In this document: piece by piece, positions 43,901-54,700 of the stretch
How positions within the stretch are numbered: the first letter of the stretch is position 1
Layout of the letters: each line of letters begins with the position of its first letter
DNA from: Puffinus mauretanicus
Lineage: Eukaryota > Chordata > Aves > Procellariiformes > Procellariidae
DNA: 64,000 nt
Direction: 5' to 3'
Assembly: GCA_023333565.1 (NCBI GenBank)
Contig: JAJKFH010003173.1
Span: 1,240,001-1,304,000, forward strand
Position numbers and translations under genes: made by a program
The notes under the pieces: model-generated
Databases searched by the model: none
What the model was told of the DNA's origin: nothing
Seen by the model: only the letters and a program-made list of their open reading frames with translations

Positions 43901-46900
43901 AGTCTGTCTCCGTACGCGTAATTGTCTTTCTCTTCCCATACATGTAAGGGCTTTCCATTCCTGATGTCTGGATTTGGGCAAGGAATTCCTGAGAAATGCC
44001 AAACATTAGCAAGTGTGAAACCACGGCAAAGCCGTCTGGATGACAGCAGATTCATCATAAACAGAAGGATGAATGCTTTGTAAGACAAAGACACATCACA
44101 ACACTAAATCTGCCCCAACACCATCCCTGGGCACTCCTGGGGGACGGGGTGGTTGCAAGGGACTCTGCAACTGCAACGTCCCCTTGGATGGAGCAAGGGG
44201 CCCTCAACACTGCAACGACTTTTTCCACAGGTTCAAGGGACTAGAAAGCATAGCTGGTAAATAAAGCAGAGAAATTCCTGTGGCTGGGGAACAAATAAAG
44301 GAGTTCAAGAGCCACAGCAAATTGCAGAGACACATCAAGCTGGGCGCCCAGAGCATCCCCCCTCTCGCCCCCACCCTGCGATCTGCACAACAGCAGACCA
44401 CGTACAGTTTCTTCATTCGGTAATAATTTTGCCAGATCACAAGGTGAGTAAGCCAAAAGAACACACACTTACTTTCACAAGGATGTGGAGTTTCGCTCCA
44501 CGTAAAATCCGGCAGACACTTAACGTGCCGGGTGGTTTCTCCCGGGCTGAACTGGTGGCCCTCCCTGCACTCGTAGGTAACGACAGTCTCCACAGGAAAC
44601 AAATTGCCAGCAAGTTTTGCTTTAACAGCATTATGCACATCTGGAGGGTCATCACAGCTACCTAGGAATGAAATATCAATTCAAGAACATTGCCAGTGAT
44701 AAATCACCAAGGCCCACAGCGGTGTGTAACATAACGGAGAGAATTTGGGGAAAAATTGTGGGCTCACATTGTTCTTTCTGAGACGCACTTAATCGTCTGA
44801 GTTCAGTAACGCTAAAGAGTGAATGCAAAGGAGACGAATGAAAACCTAGGAATAATTTCGGCCTGCATTTTAATTTGCACTCTTAATAAGAGATGTAATT
44901 TCTAATAAAGTTTATACTGTCTGAGGCTTTACCAACAAACTTTAAAAATATTAAGTATAGTAAGGTTAATTTAGTCCCTTTGAATTCTACTGAGAAATGC
45001 CCACCAGCTTGAATGGGACAAGGCTTTAGTCTCTATGGCCCCAAGTCATAAATTCCTAAAGTCACCTGCTACAGAGATTAGCCAAAAAAAAATCCAAAAA
45101 TCTTGGAGCCATCAATTTGATGACCTAATGCTTTCTTAGACGGGTGGGAACCTCACCGAAGCAAAGCTGCCAGGCCCGGTGGAGCGCCCGCTCCACCACA
45201 CTTACTGAGCTGACAGAGCGGCAGCGGAGGGTCCCAGAGGCCGTTTTCCTTGCACGTGGATGCATCGCTGCCGTTCATGGCGTAGCGGAAGTTGCAGTCG
45301 AACACAACGGTGTCTCTGTAGGTGTACTCAGCCCGGTACCCGCTCAGCAGCTTCCCGTTCTCCACGTTCGGATGCTCACAGTTAACCACTGCGTCAGGGA
45401 AACGCCAGCACTTAGGAAATTAGCAGTTATGCGCAAGAGGGGAGATGAGGGTATTAAAAACATTCCCGTAGCATGAGATGTGTTCACCAAAAAGGCTGAA
45501 AATGGACATGACAAGGTCGCAAGCTGACGTGATATTTTTGAATTCCTTACTCCATATTACAGTATTCTTTTATTTTGCGCTTTTTATTAAGGCAAAGTGT
45601 AAGAAGAACATAGGAAAGGCAGCAGGTATCACAGCAGCTTTCCAAGTTCTTTGCAGGCGTTATGTTTTACACAGGCCGGCAGGCAAGATGCATCGTCTGG
45701 TCTGCGAACGCTAATAAAATCCCACTCCCACATCCCCTGCTGACTCGGTGACCATGAGCAGTCACGGTCCGTGCGATGGGAGATCCCAACTCCTGTTACT
45801 GCTCCCAAACTCGGAGGGTCTCACCTGCAAGAGGCGATTCCAGCAACATAAAGGAGAGAGGTGGCTCCAAGGAAGGAAACAGCTTTAGCAGACTGGGCAG
45901 CGGGGAAGGGGCTACAGCCGGTGCTGCTGCAGTGCCCCGGCGAGCTTGCAAGCGCGCACCTCGCCCCGTGCATGGGAGCAGCTCACCTTTACACTCTGGG
46001 GCTGGCTTATTCCAAACACCATTTATGTGATCTGTGGTTGTACAGAAAATAGAGGCATCTCCCACCAGCGAGAAAGGCCTCTCTCCCCGTTTGACAGTGT
46101 GGCACCGGTAAGTGACAGATGCTCCATATTCAAAGAGCTCTTTGTCAGCTCCGCTGTGCTCTCCGTTAGCAATTTCTGGAGGGGGTAAACATGGTATTGC
46201 TGGGGAGGGAGGGGGGAGAAATGGTAGAGGGAGGGAAGAACAAGAGAGAAAAAACTTAATTCGTCTTGAACCAAAGGTCTAGCAAGAAAAAAATTGAAAC
46301 ACGAGGTGCCAGAAGGGTCAGAAATTAAGGGCAGATCTCAGGGAGTTGCACGCCAGCCCACAGGCAGCAGAGCTCTGACCCGGGCCCCGAGTGGTTTTGG
46401 GATATACCAGTCTGACGTGCAGCTGCCTTACTCCCAGACAGTAAATAATTTTTTTCTGCAGGATGATGCAGGAAGAAAAACACAAAGAAAAAATGTCTTT
46501 CCAGACTCCACCATGTGTTGAACTGCTGAAATCCTCAGCAGGGCAACACAACTGCTTCTTTATCCACCCCCAGTAACATTTAAGCGGTAGATCAATTAAG
46601 GAACTCTACTTACGCTCACAGATGGGAATATCTCTGTCCCATGTAACAACCCCATTTTTAATCACACATTGAATTTGAGAATTTCCAACCAGTCTGTACC
46701 TGTGTGAAAGAGGGGAGAGGGAATTACTTGACAAACTCAGTTTTGATGTATTACCTGTAACATCGCCATCAGGATGGTTTTGGCTTCCTTATCATAATTA
46801 CAACTGATCAGAAATTGGCCATCAATGTCATTTTTTCAATGACACACTGGCTTTTGACAAAAGCATTTTTTAAATTAAAAAAAAATTACATGGTTTCTAA

Positions 46901-48682
46901 GGAAAAATGTCTACTTTATCAGCCAGCTGTAGCTATCACTACAGCTCTGAGTTCGGTATTGATGTCTCCTCTTCAGAAAGATACCGAAACATTGGAAATG
47001 GCTTAGAAAGGGCCAGGAGAGTGAACGTGAGTTCGGGAAGAGCTGCCTCAAAGTACGAGATTAAGAAAACGCAGTCAGTCTTAAAGCTCTCAGAGGAAAG
47101 CTTAAAAGATACCTCAATCACAGTCTGCAATTCCCTACACCGGTAAGGCTTCTGACAGCACAGGCTTTAACCTCGCGGGAAAAGACCTCAGAAGAATTGC
47201 TGGGGAAGACGGCGACCCGTGCCCTGAGTCCTCCTGGCTTACCCAGTGTTGCAGGTGAAGTTCACCGACGAACCAAAACTGAACTGTTCTGCTAGGACGA
47301 GTCTGCCGTTGGCCGGCTCCCCCGGGTAGGGGCACAGCTTTGCTGGGGGACAACAGGACCGGGGTTAGTTCTTATTTCAGTTTCTTGAAGAACTGGGAAA
47401 ATGCAGCAGGAAAGCAGAAGACTCCTCCAACACTGAGCAAGCGGATGGACCAGAGATCTCCAGATTTCCCCTCCAACCCTAAATTATTCCATGATTCATG
47501 ATGCTGTTAAGACTTGCATCATGACCTGCAGCCAGTCTCTGCAGTCTAAGTGGGGTTTTGCAGTAACCCTGCCAAACGCGACAGCATTTCTTCACAGCTG
47601 AAGTATTCTCCTACTGCAAATTTGAAATACTTTTTTTGAACCAAGAGTTACGAAGTGCCGGAGCAGAAGAACATCCTTTGAATCAGCAATCAAACACAGC
47701 CAGCATCAAAGCAGATTTCAGCTTTTGCCATCGTTGCCAGCACTTAGCAGAACACAACTGGTGCTTCATGTCAGGTCACTCATGTCCCACCATCCCATGA
47801 GGTCACTTTGGATACTGCTCTAACAAAATGAGCAGATAGCATCAGCTAATAAAAAACAAAATCAAAAGTCAACGCAAAATATACTCACGTATACAGAACT
47901 CCCTTGATCCGTGCCACTTACGGTTCCTTCCACAAACAAGGACGTTTTGGGCTTTAAAATTTCTCACGTAACCTGGACGACAGACGTATTCCACCACTGA
48001 ATTATAGGCAAATGTGGTAAGGTGATGGTATTGCTCTTTGAGTTCTGCAGATGGGAGACGTGGTGGAACATCACAGGCACCTACCGACAGAAACTCCATC
48101 AGAAAGATGCCGGGAGGAAAAGCAGTGGGAGTTCAGGCCTGATTTACTCTGAAGGTCCCCGCAAGGACACTTCGGTGGCCTTAAAACTCCTTAAACCTTG
48201 AAACAAAGAGGAGAAGCACAGTCTGTGACTGGGGATGGCTGGGGCTGGCAGGGACAGGGGAGGACCATCACCCACGAGGTCCTGCTCGCCCCTCACACCT
48301 CACCCAGCAGTTTCAAAGGCGGGTCACAAAGTCCAGATTAACCGTTTCCTTTCCCCAGGTAGTATAAATCATTGCACCTTTTTCACCTGGAACAATTTTA
48401 CGGCCGTTTTACACAGAAAGGAAAAAAAGGCAAAGGAAGATGGATTCTGACCATAAAGATTTACAATGTTCTCAAAATGCAAAGGCAACGAGGAAAAGAG
48501 GAGGATCCAAGTCTTGTGAACCCCAGGAGAAGGTTTCCCTTTGCGGGATCTTAGTTTATCCCGATGGACTCACTCCCTCCTCGTGTTCACTTACTCTGGG
48601 CAGCCACAACAAGAGCAGCGGCGAGGAATAACCCGAGGACAGCGGCGCGATCCCTCTGCTTCCCCAGCTCCGAAGCTGGCAT
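40787..48682 (-). CDS. C4BPA: Gene A: C4b-binding protein alpha-like, ten SCRs plus oligomerisation tail
   Basis: Coding exons: 48682-48595 (signal peptide), 48080-47889 (SCR1), 47342-47243 and 46699-46614 (SCR2, split), 46199-45987 (SCR3), 45388-45206 (SCR4), 44661-44473 (SCR5), 43988-43791 (SCR6), 42755-42573 (SCR7), 42217-42029 (SCR8), 41659-41480 (SCR9), 41324-41155 (SCR10), 40942-40787 (tail). Total 2127 bases, 708 residues. The C-terminal exon has two Cys separated by 11 residues and the helix [18 protein letters not shown], the hallmark of C4b-binding protein alpha. That protein forms disulfide-linked multimers and is a factor I cofactor against C4b in plasma. Its place next to PFKFB2 agrees. 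Human C4BPA has eight SCRs, so two extra are present here. Whether it is orthologous to C4BPA or a bird-specific relative is not settled. Confidence 0.9.
41155..41324 (-). CDS. C4BPA: Gene A SCR10
   Basis: This 170-bp exon, phase 1 to 0, runs from [15 protein letters not shown] to TWIPPPTC. The GTAAGT donor directly follows the last Cys codon. NET and NGT are possible glycosylation sites. Confidence 0.9.
41472..41752. repeat. Gene A copy of a near-identical tract shared with gene B (35034-35312)
   Basis: Covers SCR9 and about 90 bp of the flanking intron. By eye only about four differences in some 280 bp, with sequence unrelated at both edges. Confidence 0.85.
41480..41659 (-). CDS. C4BPA: Gene A SCR9
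   Basis: This 180-bp phase 1-1 exon runs from [13 protein letters not shown] to [11 protein letters not shown]. Its protein is identical to the fifth SCR of gene B. Confidence 0.92.
42029..42217 (-). CDS. C4BPA: Gene A SCR8
   Basis: This 189-bp phase 1-1 exon runs from [15 protein letters not shown] to [12 protein letters not shown]. The half next to the donor is identical to gene B. Confidence 0.92.
42573..42755 (-). CDS. C4BPA: Gene A SCR7
   Basis: This 183-bp phase 1-1 exon runs from [16 protein letters not shown] to [16 protein letters not shown] acceptor and GTATGT donor. Confidence 0.92.
43791..43988 (-). CDS. C4BPA: Gene A SCR6
   Basis: This 198-bp phase 1-1 exon runs from [16 protein letters not shown] to [18 protein letters not shown] acceptor and GTAGGC donor. 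Confidence 0.92.
44473..44661 (-). CDS. C4BPA: Gene A SCR5
   Basis: This 189-bp phase 1-1 exon runs from [15 protein letters not shown] to [17 protein letters not shown] donor. Confidence 0.92.
45206..45388 (-). CDS. C4BPA: Gene A SCR4
   Basis: This 183-bp phase 1-1 exon runs from [17 protein letters not shown] to [11 protein letters not shown]. It is of the same type as gene E SCR4 (NPEVKNG, PPLPTC). Confidence 0.92.
45987..46199 (-). CDS. C4BPA: Gene A SCR3
   Basis: This 213-bp phase 1-1 exon, long for an SCR, runs from [16 protein letters not shown] to [12 protein letters not shown]. The extra residues lie between Cys2 and Cys3 (TVKRGERPF). Confidence 0.9.
46614..46699 (-). CDS. C4BPA: Gene A SCR2, second half
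   Basis: This 86-bp exon encodes [11 protein letters not shown] to [11 protein letters not shown]. Phase-2 entry, GTAAGT donor. Confidence 0.9.
47243..47342 (-). CDS. C4BPA: Gene A SCR2, first half
   Basis: This 100-bp exon encodes [16 protein letters not shown] to NFTCNTG, splitting in the Gly codon before GTAAGC. Confidence 0.9.
47889..48080 (-). CDS. C4BPA: Gene A SCR1
   Basis: This 192-bp phase 1-1 exon runs from [15 protein letters not shown] to [10 protein letters not shown]. Acceptor TCGGTAG, donor GTGAGT. Confidence 0.92.
48595..48682 (-). CDS. C4BPA: Gene A signal-peptide exon
   Basis: The ATG at 48682 gives [20 protein letters not shown] and then AAALVVAAQ, a charged start followed by a hydrophobic core with an Ala-rich cleavage region. 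Donor GTAAGT, phase 1, matching SCR1. It lies about 500 bp before SCR1. Confidence 0.82.
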
Positions 48683-51600
48683 CCTTCTTTATTCCAGCCT
48701 CCCTGTCAGGAGTTCCCACAGAAGTTACCACATTCTTTTTCTAGGCCAAATATCTGTAAAAATAGCAGGGGGGTATTTACACTCAGGATGACCATAGCTC
48801 ATAGGGACAGGTCTCATTTCTCCACCCCAAAGCCGTTCCTACAGTCGTGGCTGGGGACCAGAAGCTGCAGGAGCTATTGCAATCCTCTGCAAGAGAGCGG
48901 AGCAGCTCCTCTGCTGGCTCCTCTCCGGCCGACAGGACCGAGACCCAGCATGGAGGAGCCGGGCTGCTGGGGCAGAGCTGGATTTGGGGGAGGAAGGCTG
49001 GCTCCAGCAGACAGACCCAGAGACAAGAAAATACAACGTTAAAAGGACAACCAATTGTAGATGGTAAGCAATTCCCATAGGCTTTATTCCACTAGTCTTA
49101 TTTATTTGCATTTTTGAGAATGCAGCTTTCAATTTAAATTTAAAAATAAAATTTAAAAAAGGAAAAAAGAAAGACTAACAGCACCAATCAAATCATAACA
49201 TAAATACTTTGTAGCTTGTCAGGTTTGACTTAAAAACACTGTATTGCCAACATAGTGCTCTGCCCGGCCAACCAGCCAAATTGATACCTGCAGGGCCATG
49301 AGTTTATATATGCCTGATGGAAAAAGTCCCCTGGAACTTATCTTATGGGTAAAATGTTTTGTTTTAGTAATAAATCTCTTGGAGGCAAATTTGTAGTCAG
49401 ATTAAATCCTGCCAGAGTCAATACAGCTCCCTAACAATAAATTATATGCAGAGAGAGAGAGAGAAGTATCTAACCAGAATGAATCAACGGTTTTGTGCAA
49501 ATAATATCAACTGGAGTAGAGCTATAAAGCATACAAGTCATTCAGGAGATCAAATTGCTTTATGAAATGGAATTTGAGTGCAATTGGACTAACTTAACAC
49601 CCCCATAGATCAGCAAGAGTCCTCTCTGACTTTGTTATCCAGAATCATCATTTATGAGCCCAAACCCTCCCAACGTTCTGTACGCTCCCAGTGCCTACCT
49701 TCCTCCTGGAAACAAAGGGTCTGTCTTGATGCTTTCTGCCCTAAACCTAACACTTCTTGTGGCCGTTTCATTCCTCTGGCTTTCCTTCAGTCCTTGTTAT
49801 AGCTCTTGGTTTAACTTGATCTAATTTTCTAATCTTTGTGCCTGTAGGAAGAAAGCTCCAATCCAGTTCCCAAGAGCAATATCGCTACGAAGTTGTCTTA
49901 CCTGGAGGTCTGGCAGCAGGAGATGGAGAGACCCGGCGTGTTCGGCTCTTGCCAGACAAAGCTACGACTGTCAGCCAGCCCCCCCGGCTCCAGGCACCGC
50001 AGCGCTGAAGGAGGAGTTACGATACACCTACATGCTCAGATATGGCTCCATGCAAAAAAGTTTGAATTCTGCAGAGACCAGAGTTGTGCCAGTTGACCCA
50101 TAAATCATTAACTCCTCCTCTGAGCAAGAAGGAAGTAGTTTATTCAACCCACAAAGCGAAACACTAGAAAACTGAATGTCAACCCAAGCAGATGTTGAAA
50201 TTGTTTGTTTTCTGTGTGGAGCTGCCAACTCTTTGCTCAAACAATCTTTGCTGAGCAGGACGCTGCCCGTTCCACCGTGCAGCAATGGCACCTGGTCAGA
50301 CCCGGTCCCCGCGCGATGCCCAGGGACCTCAGGCACACTATGGTGGCCTCCTCGAGAGGACTGCTTCACCCTGGGGCACGTCAACCATGAGCTATCAATT
50401 CTGACCTCAAAAGCGTTCAAAATATGACTTCTGCAACCAGCTCCACCTAGTGCCATCGCAGCAACCAGCTGGAGCTCAGCAGCACAGGAGGTCCCAGGGA
50501 GCATCGCTCAGAGCTGAGCACCCAGGTCCATGACGGCAAACCCAGCTGCCCTTCGTCTCACTGGAAGTTGTTCCCGAACGCGGGAAATGGGTCATTTTCC
50601 AGTAACAGGAGTTTTGGCAGAAGTTGTAACCATTTGCTCCTTTTGCACTTTGGCTGCACGGCTTCATCCAGGCTTGAATCCCCATCCAGAACCTGGATAT
50701 GGCCTTTTTACCCTGGGTTGTGCTTCTCACAGGTATTGGTTTGTTCTGCCAAATCTGAGGGGTTTTTGCCAGGAACATTTACCAAACCCCTACATTCAGT
50801 GGCATATATTACCTTTCTGAACTTCACCTGAGTCCATGCCAAAATGCAACGAAGCAGATTTAGTCCTTGCTCTGTAAAACACAACAAAAGGCTGCCTGTC
50901 CTCGCCCCACGAGCAGGGGCTTGCTCACAACAGCCCCTCGCACTCCCGAGCAGGCACTGACCTCCACTAAATATTTACAAGAATCCAGTTAATCGCAAAC
51001 ACAAACATGGGCTTTCTAGATTTATTTTTTTTCCAGATGATTCAGAACAAGCTGATTTGTGTGCTGAAAAATCAGCAGCTTCCCCGCGGGCACCAGGAGG
51101 TTATTGAGCATCTGCACCGGGTGCTCGCGGCCGCGAGCATCAGCCAGGGTGCAGCCACGCCGAAAGCCGTCTCCTGCCCTGACGGCTGCTGAACACCCCT
51201 TAGACCTCCCCAACCCGCACCTTGCAGCAGGATAAAGAGGATAAAAGGGGTTTTCCTTGACCACATGCAAGGTTGCTTCTCTTCAGGCTGCGGCTGGTGA
51301 GTCCCTTCGGGAGTAGCTGGTTTCCAGCTGCAGATGCTGGAAATCAAGAGGAGCAACTGGTGTGACTCTTAACCACGACTTTTTTTTTTCCCTAGAAAAA
51401 GATATGTGCTTTCAAATAAGTGTTCCTACCCTAACTGCTCCACAGGAAACCTGAAAATCCAAATTCCAATAGCTCCAATAAAAACACCCTTAAAATTGAT
51501 GAGGGAAGGGAACGGCAGCGGTAGCTCTGGGGTGCAGGATTCACTATTTCCAGCCCAACTCCCAAAAGCCAGGGACACCTGCCCTCCCCTGCAGACCCTC

Positions 51601-51732
51601 TTCCTCCAAACGCTTTCCGCAGACTCCCCTGAATTCACCATTATCTCACAAAACCAGCACACAATAGATAGTTATCGCAAACAATAATGGAAAGTAACAG
51701 AAGAAACTAGATCTATTTTTTTTAAAAATCTC
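48683..51732. other. Intergenic stretch between PFKFB2 and gene A
   Basis: No minus-strand SCR or leader exon is recognised. A short GA repeat is near 49450-49463. The gene A promoter must lie near the left end, but no clear TATA or GC box is seen. Confidence 0.5.
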
Positions 51733-51738
51733 TTTATT
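51733..51738 (-). terminator. PFKFB2: Distal poly(A) signal of PFKFB2
   Basis: AATAAA on the minus strand in AT-rich sequence. Other minus-strand AATAAA sites occur upstream (for example near 55100), so shorter 3' UTR forms are possible. Confidence 0.5.
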
Positions 51739-54700
51739 GTAAATAAATGCTCATGGGATATTTATGCTCAAGTGCACAGAGTACACAACATACAGCAAAA
51801 GTTTACATACATTGCATTTTTTTAAAACCTAAAAAAAACCATTAGAAAGCAGTAACATAGCAAAATTGCAAGTAGACGTGCAACATCCATGTCAGTAAAC
51901 ACTAAATAGAGGGATGCAGTTTGCAAACAGCATTCAGAGAGACAGAGGAGCAGCGGGAGGTGGCTCCGGCAGCGCTTGCCCAGCACCCTTCGGAGGAGCA
52001 GGGCTGAGAGTTTGGGACCCAGCCCCGGGGCAGGCGGTTCCTGCAAGCGCTGGCAGCGATGCCTCTCCTGCCAAGGCTGCTCCTCGGCCCTGCGGTGGCT
52101 GGGCTGGGCTTCCCCGTCACCCACCGCCGAGCTGCCGGGAAGGGGACGCCTTACAGAGAGGCGGCAGCTCTAATGTCACAGCCAGTGTACACAAACTCAA
52201 GCTGGTTTTAAGCCTTTTCCCTCACTTTCCGATTTTCCCCATCGCTGGCAGCAGAGATGGAACAGATTTTGCCTGAGCGATCGTTTTTCTCTAAAACGAC
52301 CCGTAACGCCAGCCGGCCCCTGACCCGCGGCTCAGGGACAGCGATGCAGGTCCCGCGGGTGGCCCTGCCACTGCTCACTGAAGGTGACAGCAGGCACCGC
52401 CACCTCTGTGCTACAAACAGATGGACAGAAAGTCAGGGGAATACAGAAAAAAAACACCCACTCGTGATGCAATGCTCACGAAGGCACCAAGCCCACTTCC
52501 ACGCCTCCAAATTCACCCAGCCCAAGGCACCAGCTCTGGTACTGCCGACAGCACAAGCCTCTGCTAATCCGCAGTTCAGGTACATTGTGCAATCGTTGTT
52601 TATTCTGGGGTATTTGCACGCACGGTGCCAAGGAAATCAGGTGATTTCAAGGAAATGCCTGGCACGGGGACCCGCCAGCCCATCGGGGGCTGGGGAGACG
52701 TGTGGGCTCGCTGGCATCGCCCCAGCCCGGCCACCCCCGAGAGCTCGGCAGGACCCCGGGACCTGTCACATCGGGTATGATTCACCTGCACAGCAATGAG
52801 GAGTACACGATCACCACAAATCTGCTGCCGCCCTGCTCCAGACACATGTATTTACATCTTTTGGAAGTTAAAATGCAGGAGGGAAAAGCTATAGTTAGGC
52901 TTTCATTAAAGCACCGAGGCACAAGTGCTGCCTTCTGCAGGCGCTGAGAACCATCCCACAACCCAGCCGACCACGGCCAAGGCAAGGACCCACTCGACAG
53001 GAGAAAGGGACCCACCGCCAGTGATCCAAAACTGCAGACCTGATTTTTAGCAGTGATTAAAAAAGTTACGACCGCCAACATATTAGCAGCTACATTCATG
53101 AATCCTGGCAGGTAAAAATAGGTATTTTGTCTCCTTACAATCATTAACTACTCAATGATACAAATATAATTAACTCCTTAGCAAATTATTTCAGCATATT
53201 GTGCGTAAAAATCCTACAGTACATTTCTACTCCTCCTTCCCCGCAGAGCAGGAGGTTTCTCGGTAGGAGCAGCCAGCCCGACGCGGTGCGGGTTTGTGCG
53301 TTTAGAGCATTACTGGAGAGTGACAGCGACTATTACCATGCAACAGGCTGTAAGTCTCTTCCTTCAGTATTTCCCCCCCCCCGCTTTTTTTCTGGCTTAT
53401 TTCTAAGCACTGTAACATTTAAAACCAAAGAACAGACGGCGCTGCTCTTGCAGAAGGCTGCAGCAAACCCGCTCCCCGGTGGGAACAGCCCAAGGAACAA
53501 AACTAATAAAACTCAGTTTCTCACCCACTGAATTTCCTCCCTCGAGGTGCAATTGCTTTAGATCAACACACGCTTCTGCTCCACATAAATCCTAAAGCAT
53601 TAGAGCCTGGGCCTTTGCCATGGACGTCTCCATCTCAGCTTTACCAAATTAAAGCTCTGGGAGTGTTTAAAACAACTGGGTTTGAGCTCAAAATCCCCAG
53701 GCAAACCTCAGGCTTCGGGGTGGCTGAGCTCCTCCGCGGCCAGGGCACCGATGCTTCTCAAGCCCAGATCCCTACTCTGGGTATGGCCAACATTTATTTA
53801 CACATTTAAAATAAGCAGCCTGGGTCCCAGAAGTTGCTCCTATAAATCCTGGAGTCACTGAAAACAGCAGGTCCAGAACAGCCTCCTGCTTCGTACCGAA
53901 ATGCTCCTTTCTTCACCCAACCTGAGGATTTTGCCCTTATTGCAAGAACAATGGAGTAAAATGGAGTTTGGCAAAACACAAGTCGAGACTTGTGGGAGAA
54001 AACTGTAAATTTGGGGTATGGCTTCCCCCGCACCTCGGCGGGGGATTTAAGTAACACACAGCCATCACGCGAGCTGCGCCGCACGGGAGCTTCACCGTCT
54101 ATGCACTAACTACTAAAGCAGCTTAAACTATCAGAGGCAGCATTATACATCAGTAATGTTCACAGCTTATTGATAGGCAAGTTTAAAAACTTCTTGTAGG
54201 CCTAAAATTTGGTACATTAAAAAGAGAACTGGTAAAAATCATGTGCTTCTTTCGATGGTTAAATAACAGAATAACTGCATTTGAACTTGGAAATGGTAAC
54301 AGTTAAATAAAAAACTTGGGGATTTGGTCTGATAACGTCTTCCAAAGAAAAGCCGTTTCAGCGAGTACGGACATGACCGTTTTGTCCTCGCATACACCGC
54401 GGTTCATTTTGCCATCTCACCAGGAGGAAAGACGCAGGACACTATTTTAACGCCTCAGAAAGCCCAGGGATACGTTAGCTCACACGTACTAAAAGCAGGT
54501 TGAAAAATCTCCATAATAAGCTTTCTCCAATCTCACTGACAAACATTGCAGCACTCAGAAAGAAAAGACACAGACAGACTCTAAAAACACATTTCAGAGG
54601 ACAGGAGGGGCCGAAGCGGCGCGCGGCTCACTGTGCTCCGGGGATGCTCGAGTCCCATCGCAGGGCTCTTCCCGGCCACGGAAATCCCAGCCGAATTCGA

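Noticed and set aside
50176..50330. Plus-strand fragment CSNGTWSDPVPARC, resembling the end of an SCR
   Set aside because: No other SCR features upstream (no Cys1 or Cys2 in register), no splice donor after it, and opposite strand to all other SCR exons; probably chance.
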